In this document: positions 1 to 5,567 of the stretch, piece after piece
Numbering within the stretch: position 1 is the stretch's first letter
Layout: each line of letters begins with the position of its first letter
Assembly: GCA_023424865.1 (NCBI GenBank)
Contig: JAFADM010000322.1
Location: 1 to 9,908 of the forward strand
Length of the DNA: 9,908 nucleotides
Source: Bacillota bacterium
GTDB taxonomy: Bacteria > Bacillota_A > Clostridia > DSM-8532
Reading direction: 5' to 3'
The notes under the pieces: generated by a model
What the model was told of the DNA's origin: nothing
The model's database searches: none
The model's input: only the letters and a program-made list of their open reading frames with translations
Made by a program: the position numbers and the translations under genes

Positions 1-299
1 TGGATGCGTTTGGGGTTATAGCCATGGTTGCTTTGACACCGCTGATTGCAATTCAAATTGTTGGTGTAATATATAAAATTAAATTAGCTAAAAAGGGTTC
101 GCAGGATCAAGAAGATGATATAATCACAGAGGAGGTATTGACTTCTGAAGAAAGCTCCGGTTCAATAGAGGAAGAAAACGCTGGAGTATCCTTTGATGTT
201 GCAGTGGAAGCCATCAGAATCCAGGCGGATGAAACCGAAATGAGTGCGGGTATTTCGGAAACAGTGGCAACTGATATCTCAGAGTCAAGAGGTAATTGA
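1..299 (+). CDS. DUF1538-type membrane protein, C-terminal part (5' end outside window)
   Basis: The open frame enters from the left edge (first full codon at 3) and ends with TGA at 297-299, leaving 98 residues. The first part (DAFGVIAMVALTPLI, then IQIVGVIYKIK) is a hydrophobic segment ending in basic residues. It resembles the last transmembrane helix of DUF1538 proteins, which are polytopic membrane proteins of unknown function. After it comes a very acidic tail of about 70 residues, rich in Glu, Asp and Ser, probably cytoplasmic. The ATG at 24 is internal to the helix and is not a real start. The stop lies just before the next gene, which encodes a P-II-like protein; membrane protein genes paired with P-II genes usually encode a transporter and its regulator. 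The family call rests on a short C-terminal stretch and on this neighbourhood. Confidence 0.7.
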   Translation, partial: DAFGVIAMVALTPLIAIQIVGVIYKIKLAKKGSQDQEDDIITEEVLTSEESSGSIEEENAGVSFDVAVEAIRIQADETEMSAGISETVATDISESRGN

Positions 300-301
300 T
301 T

Positions 302-967
302 ATGGAAAGCACAAGTATACAAAAAAAGAGTAAAAACTTTAGCTTGTTATGTGTTATTGCAAATATTGGAGACAGTGAGAAAGTGCTAAAAGAAGCAAAA
401 GAAGCCGGAGTAACGGGAGGAACCATTTTTCTTGGTAAGGGAACCGCGAAAAACCATATTCTTGAGCTTCTTGGCATTGATGAAATAAAGAAGGAAATTG
501 TACTCATGATGGTAGATTCTGACAATGAGGACAATGTTTTGCAGCGTCTTACCGCAAAGCTTCGTTTGGATAAGCCTAATCATGGTATTGCCTTCTCCCT
601 TCCTGTAAAATGCTTTTTAGGATCCCGAAGTTCCAGCGCATCAAAATATGTTAGCGACAGTTCGGATTTGGAGGGCTTTGAGCTCATTTTTACCATAGTG
701 CCGCGAGGCTCAGGCGAAAAGGTTATAAAAACCACTACAGCCTCCGGTGCATACGGAAATACGCTGATACATGCCAGGGGATGCGGAAAGCATGAAAAAG
801 ATACCCTCTTTTCCATAGCTTTGGAACCGGAGAAGGAAATCATTCTTACGCTGACGGATAAAAAAGCTACGGAATCCATTGTTAATTCAGTCGTTTCCGC
901 TATAGATCTCTATGAGCCGGGAAACGGAATTCTTTTCGTCCTTAAATTAAATCATTTAAGTTATTAA
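302..967 (+). CDS. tandem two-domain P-II-like regulatory protein
   Basis: The product has 221 residues from the ATG at 302. That start is preferred over the in-frame TTG at 296 because AAGAGG at 287-292 sits 9 nt upstream. Two P-II-like ferredoxin-fold domains lie in tandem, about residues 13-103 and 124-217, joined by a Ser-rich linker. Each shows the family pattern: a strand, a helix, a Gly-rich turn (GVTGGTIFLGKG; GAYGNTLIHARG), then a strand (KKEIVLMMVD; EKEIILTLTD). The B-loop region is PNHG in domain 1 and PGNG in domain 2, before the strands IAFSL and ILFVL. The T-loop segment is short, with no obvious equivalent of the uridylylated Tyr51 of GlnB. P-II proteins bind nucleotides and effectors and control transporters or enzymes. 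Translational coupling to the DUF1538-type gene suggests that protein as the partner (inference). A tandem fusion is unusual, as P-II proteins normally form trimers of single domains. Confidence 0.82.
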   Translation: MESTSIQKKSKNFSLLCVIANIGDSEKVLKEAKEAGVTGGTIFLGKGTAKNHILELLGIDEIKKEIVLMMVDSDNEDNVLQRLTAKLRLDKPNHGIAFSLPVKCFLGSRSSSASKYVSDSSDLEGFELIFTIVPRGSGEKVIKTTTASGAYGNTLIHARGCGKHEKDTLFSIALEPEKEIILTLTDKKATESIVNSVVSAIDLYEPGNGILFVLKLNHLSY

Positions 968-987
968 TGGGCGTTTTTCGAATTTAC

Positions 988-993
988 AGGAGG
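988..993 (+). promoter_or_regulatory. strong ribosome binding site of the single-domain P-II-like gene
   Basis: AGGAGG lies 4 nt before the ATG at 998. It is the most complete Shine-Dalgarno sequence in the window, compared with the weaker AAGAGG of the tandem P-II gene upstream. Confidence 0.7.
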
Positions 994-997
994 TAAA

Positions 998-1312
998 ATG
1001 AGTTACGAAATTGTTTTTACCATAGTTAAAAGAGGTCTTTCGCAAACTGTCATTGATGCGTCTAATTCGGCCGGTGCCCATGGAGCAACTGTTGTGCAGG
1101 CAAGGGGTGGGAGCTGTGAAGGAACAGACAAGCTCTTTTCACAACCACTGGATCCTGAAAAGGAAATAATTATGATTCTTATTGATAAGGAAAAGACTCA
1201 GGGAGTTAAGGAAGCCATTGAAAAGGAGCTTAAGTCACATCAAGCAGAAAAGTGGGTTCTTTTTGTAACAGATGTCAATCGAACCACCGGTCTTTTTACC
1301 GGGAAGAAGTAA
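998..1312 (+). CDS. single-domain P-II-like regulatory protein
   Basis: This is a 104-residue protein, close to the usual length of a single P-II domain. It resembles domain 2 of the upstream tandem protein: both start (F)EIVFTIVxRG- or (F)ELIFTIVPRG-like, followed by GAHGATVVQARG (residues 26-37), LFSQPLDPEKEIIMILID (46-63) and a C-terminal WVLFV strand. The B-loop, where other P-II proteins carry a Gly-x-Gly-type nucleotide contact, reads HQAEKW here, so the glycines are missing and nucleotide binding may be weak or altered. The last 12 residues form a short basic tail. It starts 30 nt after the tandem gene and is probably cotranscribed with it. A heteromeric sensor with the tandem protein is possible, but that is inference. 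Confidence 0.82.
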   Translation: MSYEIVFTIVKRGLSQTVIDASNSAGAHGATVVQARGGSCEGTDKLFSQPLDPEKEIIMILIDKEKTQGVKEAIEKELKSHQAEKWVLFVTDVNRTTGLFTGKK

Positions 1313-1342
1313 ATCTGTCTGCTGAGTAAAGGATGCACAAAA

Positions 1343-1957
1343 ATGCAAAAGACAATTGTGATAGGCATAGCAGGAGGAACAGGTTCCGGAAAAACCACCC
1401 TTGCCCGAAATCTGTACGAGCATTTTCGCGGTAAATCCGTTTTGTTATGTCAGGATTATTATTATAAATCCTTTGATCATCTTACCTATGAAGAAAGCCG
1501 GCATGTGAATTACGATCATCCCGATAGCTTTGATATGGAATATATGATACGCCAGGTTAATGACCTTAAGACTTATTGCTCCATCCAGAGGCCGGTCTAT
1601 TCCTTCTTAGAGAATAAAAGGCTTAGTGAAACCGTTGAGGAACAGGCTAAGCAAGTGATAATTCTGGAAGGGATTTTACTGTTTGAGAACCCGGAGCTGC
1701 TCTCACTTATGGATATACGGGTGTTCGTCGATACGGATGCCGATATCCGGCTGGTTCGCCGCTTAACACGGGATATTCACGAACGCGGGCGTGATCTGGA
1801 TTCAGTTATTTCCCAGTACATGAAAACCGTTAAACCTATGCATGACGCTTTTGTAGAGCCCTGCAAAAAGAAAGCCGACGTTATTATTCCCAATGGGGGA
1901 TTAAATCAGGTAGCCTGCTCCATGCTCATTGCAAAAATAAACAGCATGCTTAAATGA
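1343..1957 (+). CDS. udk: uridine kinase
   Basis: The 204-residue product phosphorylates uridine and cytidine to UMP and CMP (pyrimidine salvage, cytoplasm). It resembles Bacillus subtilis Udk along its length. Visible motifs are the P-loop GGTGSGKT (residues 11-18), QDYYYK (37-42), NYDHP (56-60), the strand and loop LEGIL (108-112), the lid-like RDIHERGR (143-150) and the C-terminal KKKADVIIP (175-183). The length is within a few residues of the family norm. AAAGGA at 1328-1333 gives a 9-nt spacing to the ATG. It lies 30 nt after the P-II-like gene and 31 nt before the start chosen for the RNase H fusion, so it appears to sit inside one transcription unit. More distant P-loop kinases of the Udk/PRK superfamily are the only alternative, and the motif set favours true Udk. 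Confidence 0.92.
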   Translation: MQKTIVIGIAGGTGSGKTTLARNLYEHFRGKSVLLCQDYYYKSFDHLTYEESRHVNYDHPDSFDMEYMIRQVNDLKTYCSIQRPVYSFLENKRLSETVEEQAKQVIILEGILLFENPELLSLMDIRVFVDTDADIRLVRRLTRDIHERGRDLDSVISQYMKTVKPMHDAFVEPCKKKADVIIPNGGLNQVACSMLIAKINSMLK

Positions 1958-1988
1958 CTACCCCAAATCCAGAATGGAGAAGATTAAA

Positions 1989-3701
1989 ATGGCCTACCTG
2001 TGTGAATATGAACTGCGCAGCTATTACGGTGAAATAACCCCCTTGCTGGGAAAAGCGGGTTATGCAGCCGAACCTGTTCTGTTTCGTGATTATTTAATGA
2101 AGCTTAACCTTACCGAAAACGGTTCGGCAATTGGAAAGCTTATTGTAGATTATAGCCCCAAGAAAAACAAGTACAGTATTCGAAAGGACAGTGAGCTTTC
2201 CGATGCTCATTTTCAAAGGCTCAATGCTGTTCTGGGCCAAAATGCAAGCGCCTCTTCCAAAGAAAATTTTAACGCTAATGAAGCTTCTGAAAAAAAGTCG
2301 GGTGGAGGGAATGCCGGTAGCGGAAATACCAAAGGCTTTTCCGCCTATGTGGACGGCTCCTATCTTGACGGCAGCGTAGGCTATGGCGCGGTAATACTGG
2401 AAGACGGGAACATTGTTGAGGAGCTCTGCGGGCCCATTTCGGACCCGGATGCGGTGAAATCCAGGCAGGTGGGAGGAGAGCTTAAGGCCGTTACGGAGGT
2501 TCTTTCCTGGTGTATGGAAAAGGGTATTCCGCATATCGCCATTTATTTTGATTTTTTAAATATTGAAAAGTGGGCCACAGGTGCTTATAAAACCAATACG
2601 CCTATGACCATTGACTATAAGCGCTTTATCGACAGCTGCCCCGTTAAAATTGAATGGCATAAGGTGGCAAGCCATACTGGTATTCCACTTAACGATCTTG
2701 CCGACGAGCTGGCGAAAAAAGGGGCTCTTGGCAGCTCGAAAACCGCATCAATAAAGGATGAAAATAAGGAGCAGGCATCCGCCGGGGAAGCAGCCTTGAA
2801 AGCCGAAAAAATCCTTTTGGGATGGCTGATATACAACGGTGCGCTAATATCCCGGAAATATATGGAGCAGGTTGAATGGCTGGTCCGTTCGGCCCGTTTC
2901 CTTGGGATGGAGCTTGTTCCCATTCCGAATCAGGAATTATCGGCAGGGATTGACCGGGAGGGGACAGTGCTTTTTGAAGACCAGGAAAGAGGGCTTCCTA
3001 ATTATGTACTTTTCTGGGACAAGGATATTCCTCTGGCAAGATGTCTGGAACGCCGCGGGATACGCCTTTTCAACCGGGCCCGCACCATTTTCAGCTGTGA
3101 TGATAAAATTCTTACACACCAGCTTCTTTCCGATAATGGCATAGCTATGCCGCGCACACTTTTTGCCCCTCTCAATTATCCGGGCACGGAAATGGACTCC
3201 AAAAGCTTTCTGGACAGGGTTGAAAAAGCTCTTGGATACCCGCTGGTTGTAAAGGAGGCCTTTGGATCCTTCGGGGCTCAGGTGTATCTTGCCTCCGACC
3301 GGAAGGCGCTTGAAGAGCTGAACCACAGGCTGACCCATGTACCCCATCTGTATCAGGAATATGTTAAAACCAGCCATGGACGAGATGTGCGTATTCAAAT
3401 CGTAGGCGGTAAAGTCGCTGCTTCCATGTTACGGACATCTGAAACGGATTTCAGGGCTAACATCTCCAATGGTGGGAGGATGCAGCAATATAACCCTCCG
3501 GACAGCTTTAAGGCTATGGCTCTTAAGGCAGCTGCACTGTTAGGTGCGGATTTTGCCGGAGTGGATCTTCTTTTTGGAGAGGGAGAGGCCCCCCTGCTCT
3601 GTGAGGTGAATTCCAACGCCCATATGAAGAACCTGTTTGATTGTACGGGCGTGGATGTATCTTATCTCATCATGAGCCATATCAAGGCAGCTTTAACTTA
3701 A
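1989..3701 (+). CDS. fusion protein: unknown N-terminal domain, RNase H, RimK-like ATP-grasp ligase
   Basis: I prefer the ATG at 1989 (570 residues). GGAG at 1976-1979 is 9 nt upstream of it, while the earlier in-frame ATG at 1974 has no Shine-Dalgarno sequence. Residues 1-85 form a domain I do not recognise (GKLIVDYSPKKNKYSI near 49-64). A Ser/Asn/Gly/Lys-rich linker follows. Residues 115-245 are an RNase H fold with every expected active-site residue: D122 (YVDGS), E164 (GGELKAV), D188 (YFDFLN), H229 (SHTG) and D239 (ADELA). After a second charged linker, residues 276-570 are a RimK-type ATP-grasp: VVKEAFGSFG (K422), GRDVRIQIVGG (464-474), FRANISNGG, GVDLLF (D525), CEVNSN (E539, N541). RNase H cuts RNA in RNA-DNA hybrids. 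RimK-like enzymes form amide bonds using ATP, often adding glutamate. What the two do together is unknown. The domain calls are firm. Confidence 0.88.
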   Translation: MAYLCEYELRSYYGEITPLLGKAGYAAEPVLFRDYLMKLNLTENGSAIGKLIVDYSPKKNKYSIRKDSELSDAHFQRLNAVLGQNASASSKENFNANEASEKKSGGGNAGSGNTKGFSAYVDGSYLDGSVGYGAVILEDGNIVEELCGPISDPDAVKSRQVGGELKAVTEVLSWCMEKGIPHIAIYFDFLNIEKWATGAYKTNTPMTIDYKRFIDSCPVKIEWHKVASHTGIPLNDLADELAKKGALGSSKTASIKDENKEQASAGEAALKAEKILLGWLIYNGALISRKYMEQVEWLVRSARFLGMELVPIPNQELSAGIDREGTVLFEDQERGLPNYVLFWDKDIPLARCLERRGIRLFNRARTIFSCDDKILTHQLLSDNGIAMPRTLFAPLNYPGTEMDSKSFLDRVEKALGYPLVVKEAFGSFGAQVYLASDRKALEELNHRLTHVPHLYQEYVKTSHGRDVRIQIVGGKVAASMLRTSETDFRANISNGGRMQQYNPPDSFKAMALKAAALLGADFAGVDLLFGEGEAPLLCEVNSNAHMKNLFDCTGVDVSYLIMSHIKAALT

Positions 3702-3758
3702 AGAGACATAGGCCCAGGGTATGTAAGCATCACGGAACATAAAGCGTTTGGGCTCTTT
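3700..3758 (+). other. possible bulged RNA hairpin between the two ATP-grasp genes
   Basis: AAAGA (3700-3704) can pair with TCTTT (3754-3758), and GCCCA (3712-3716) with TGGGC (3749-3753). A 7-nt bulge lies on the 5' side and a 32-nt loop between the arms. No T-run follows, so it is not a standard terminator. It fills most of the 81-nt gap between the fusion gene and the second ATP-grasp gene and could affect processing or stability of the message. It could also be chance. Confidence 0.25.
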
Positions 3759-3782
3759 AAGGATGAAACGAGGTAATACGTT

Positions 3783-4685
3783 ATGGCATCGAAGCCTTTA
3801 ATGGGCTGGCTTATTTATACAAAATCCGATTTTGCGCGGAACGAGGTCTTTGCCCGCCGCTTTTTAGGACATCCGTCCTTTCCGGACGTAGCAGTACGGC
3901 TCGTTTTCAGGGAAGATCTTTTTCTTGGAATTTATAACGGAGGCCCTTACATTAACGGAACGGATTGGGAGGGAATTGCCCTTAAAGGCCCGGATTTCGT
4001 AATAAACCGTACCATGGACAATTTCTTATCGGAACATTTGGAAAAAATGGGTATATCTGTATTCAATCCTTCAAAAATATCCCGCATATGCAATGACAAG
4101 GCAAGAACCTATCAGGAGGCGTCAGCTCTGGGCCTTCCCGTGATGGACACCCTCTTTACCGATAAAGAAGCCCTCCGCACCCCTGACTTTTTTAAGAGCC
4201 CTCAACTGAAAGAGCTTGGCTTTCCGCTGGTTGTAAAAAGCGTGGACGGAAGGGGAGGCAAGGAGGTTATGCTGGCCCGTGAGCCCGGTGAAATTATCGG
4301 TATTGCGGAAGGCTTTAAAAGTGAGCGCCTGCTCCTTCAAAAGCTCTGCGGCATGCCGGGGCGGGATGTGAGAGTTTTTGTTGTGGGAAAAACCATTGCC
4401 GGAGCTATTGAAAGGCGTTCAGACGTTAGCTTTAAGGCCAATTACACCCTGGGGGGGACAGCGGCTCCCTACAGCCTTTCAGCCGAGGAAACCGCTATGG
4501 TTATGAAAGTGGTCAAACATTTTGACTTTGGCCTTGTGGGCATTGACTTTATTTTTGATGCTCAGGGCCGTTTTGTTTTCAATGAAATTGAGGATGTGGT
4601 GGGGACTAGAACCCTGAGCATCTATACCGACACAGATATCGTGGCGCTTTATCTTGGCTATATTCGCGGGTGCTTTAATAATTAA
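3783..4685 (+). CDS. RimK-like ATP-grasp ligase family protein
   Basis: This 300-residue protein is a stand-alone ATP-grasp enzyme. GAGGT at 3770-3774 lies 8 nt before the ATG. Visible motifs are NDKARTYQEASALGLP (104-119), the ATP-binding lysine and glycine loop VVKSVDGRGGKEV (150-162), GRDVRVFVVG (193-202), FKANYTLGG (217-225), the metal-binding D255 in GIDFIF, and E268/E270 in NEIEDVVG. The last motif replaces the usual E-x-N of RimK with E-x-E. It appears paralogous to the ATP-grasp part of the gene upstream: both begin with xGWLIY and share the GRDVR-xxxVGG/K, F-x-AN-xxxGG and G-x-D-xxF blocks. Such enzymes join a carboxylate to an amine through an acyl phosphate; the substrates here are unknown. 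Its last 11 bp overlap the convergent rubrerythrin gene, and no terminator is visible between them. Confidence 0.85.
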   Translation: MASKPLMGWLIYTKSDFARNEVFARRFLGHPSFPDVAVRLVFREDLFLGIYNGGPYINGTDWEGIALKGPDFVINRTMDNFLSEHLEKMGISVFNPSKISRICNDKARTYQEASALGLPVMDTLFTDKEALRTPDFFKSPQLKELGFPLVVKSVDGRGGKEVMLAREPGEIIGIAEGFKSERLLLQKLCGMPGRDVRVFVVGKTIAGAIERRSDVSFKANYTLGGTAAPYSLSAEETAMVMKVVKHFDFGLVGIDFIFDAQGRFVFNEIEDVVGTRTLSIYTDTDIVALYLGYIRGCFNN

Positions 4686-5271
4686 CCACATGAAGCTCAA
4701 AATAGCTCTGCAAATACTGGCAGGCGGGACAAACAGAAGGCGCCTTGATCCCCTGATGAATATGGCCGCAATTTTGGCATACCCAGGCTACGGTCCCCTC
4801 CTTGCTGAAGACAAGGCTGTTCTTCACATTTTCATACAGCTTGGAATAGCGTTCGTCATGGTGCTTTTCAATGTCCGCAATTAAGCGAAAGGCTCTGTTT
4901 ACCTCCGGAAAACCTTCATCTGCTGCGATTTTAGCGAAATCCGGGTAGACAACAGACCATTCTTCACGCTCGCCCTGGATACCGGCGTTTAAATTATCCA
5001 AAGTGGTTGCGTGGGGGAAAACAGGATAGCTTCCCCTTATGTCAACAATTTTGGGAAGCTGGCCTTTAAAACCCTCTGACAGAAGGTTGTAGAAGATTTT
5101 TGCATGTGCCCGCTCATTTTCAGCCGTCATTAGAAACAGATCCTTGATCTGCTGGAATCCCTCGTCCTGAGCAATAGCGGAAGCAAAGGTGTACCGGTTT
5201 CTTGCCTGGGATTCTCCTGCAAAAGCCCGCATGAGATTTTCTGCTGTTTGAGTGCCTTGTAAATCCTTCAT
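4675..5271 (-). CDS. rbr: rubrerythrin
   Basis: The 198-residue product is a cytoplasmic non-haem diiron peroxidase that reduces hydrogen peroxide in anaerobes. The N-terminal ferritin-like four-helix domain has ligand candidates E20 (FAGESQARNRY), E53 and H56 (AENERAH), E101 and E104 (GEREEW), and E135 and H138 (DIEKHHDERY). The C-terminal rubredoxin-like domain has the four iron-binding cysteines C165, C168, C181 and C184 in CQNCGHIHQG and CPAC. Length and domain order match classical rubrerythrin. A GGAG-type ribosome site (on the minus strand, TAGGAGAATAGAG) precedes the ATG. Its 3' end overlaps the convergent ATP-grasp gene by 11 bp. A PerR-like operator candidate lies about 52-66 bp upstream, which would fit peroxide control. 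Confidence 0.96.
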   Translation of the reverse strand: MKDLQGTQTAENLMRAFAGESQARNRYTFASAIAQDEGFQQIKDLFLMTAENERAHAKIFYNLLSEGFKGQLPKIVDIRGSYPVFPHATTLDNLNAGIQGEREEWSVVYPDFAKIAADEGFPEVNRAFRLIADIEKHHDERYSKLYENVKNSLVFSKEGTVAWVCQNCGHIHQGIKAPSVCPACQYLQSYFELHVVNY

Positions 5272-5322
5272 ACTCTATTCTCCTATTCAAGATATGATTT
5301 ATTGTGAGTGTCCCTTTAGAAA

Positions 5323-5337
5323 TTGTAATTACTTCAA
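5323..5337 (-). promoter_or_regulatory. candidate PerR-type operator upstream of rubrerythrin
   Basis: On the plus strand this reads TTGTAATTACTTCAA. It agrees with the classical 7-1-7 PerR box (TTATAATTATTATAA) at 11 of 15 positions by eye, and its two arms match each other at 5 of 7. It overlaps TACAAT on the minus strand (5322-5327), a possible -10 element for rubrerythrin, although no clear -35 was found. Clostridial rubrerythrins are known PerR targets. AT-rich spacers give such matches by chance, so this is only a candidate. Confidence 0.35.
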
Positions 5338-5412
5338 TCCGGAGTAAGCTGTATCCAGCGTATAAATCCTTTTTGTACCTGCGTTATCCCTGTTTCGAAT
5401 TGAAGCTGACGC

Positions 5413-5441
5413 TTTAAAGCGGCAGGCATTTGACATATAAT
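5413..5441 (+). promoter_or_regulatory. candidate sigma-A promoter for glpK (distal)
   Basis: TTTAAA (5413-5418), a 17-nt spacer and a perfect TATAAT (5436-5441). The -35 matches the consensus at 4 of 6 positions. It would give glpK a leader of about 120 nt. The whole 5272-5567 spacer (296 bp) separates divergent genes, so it must hold promoters for both; apart from this element, the next candidate and the PerR-like site, nothing else is recognisable in it. Confidence 0.45.
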
Positions 5442-5489
5442 TAATCCTGTTGGAACGTGAACCGCTTAATTCCCGCTTTTACCCTAGTA

Positions 5490-5515
5490 TTGACAAAAAT
5501 GCGGCGTAATATAAT
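5490..5515 (+). promoter_or_regulatory. candidate sigma-A promoter for glpK (proximal)
   Basis: A consensus TTGACA (5490-5495) and a consensus TATAAT (5510-5515) are both present, but only 14 nt separate them, shorter than the usual 16-18. A weaker -10 (TAATTT, 5512-5517) would give a 16-nt spacer. The short spacing suggests a weak or activator-dependent promoter, if it is used at all. Confidence 0.4.
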
Positions 5516-5567
5516 TTTTTAACGGAAGCACTCAAGGAAAAAAATCGGTTAAAGGAGTTTTGCCAGT

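Noticed and set aside
24..299. A complete small gene beginning with ATG at 24
   Set aside because: The frame is open to the window edge, and the sequence before the ATG (DAFGVIA) continues the same transmembrane helix, so it is the end of a longer gene.
1974..1988. ATG at 1974 as start of the RNase H-ATP-grasp fusion
   Set aside because: No Shine-Dalgarno sequence lies before it, and its own first codons contain the GGAGAAG that is well placed for the ATG at 1989.
2094..3616. Several minus-strand open frames of 70-150 codons opposite the RNase H-ATP-grasp gene
   Set aside because: They show no recognisable domains or ribosome sites and lie entirely within a well-supported plus-strand gene.
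5450..5464. A stretch resembling a CcpA (cre) site before glpK, TTGGAACGTGAACCG
   Set aside because: It lacks the base between AA and CG required by the cre consensus, so its half-sites are out of register.
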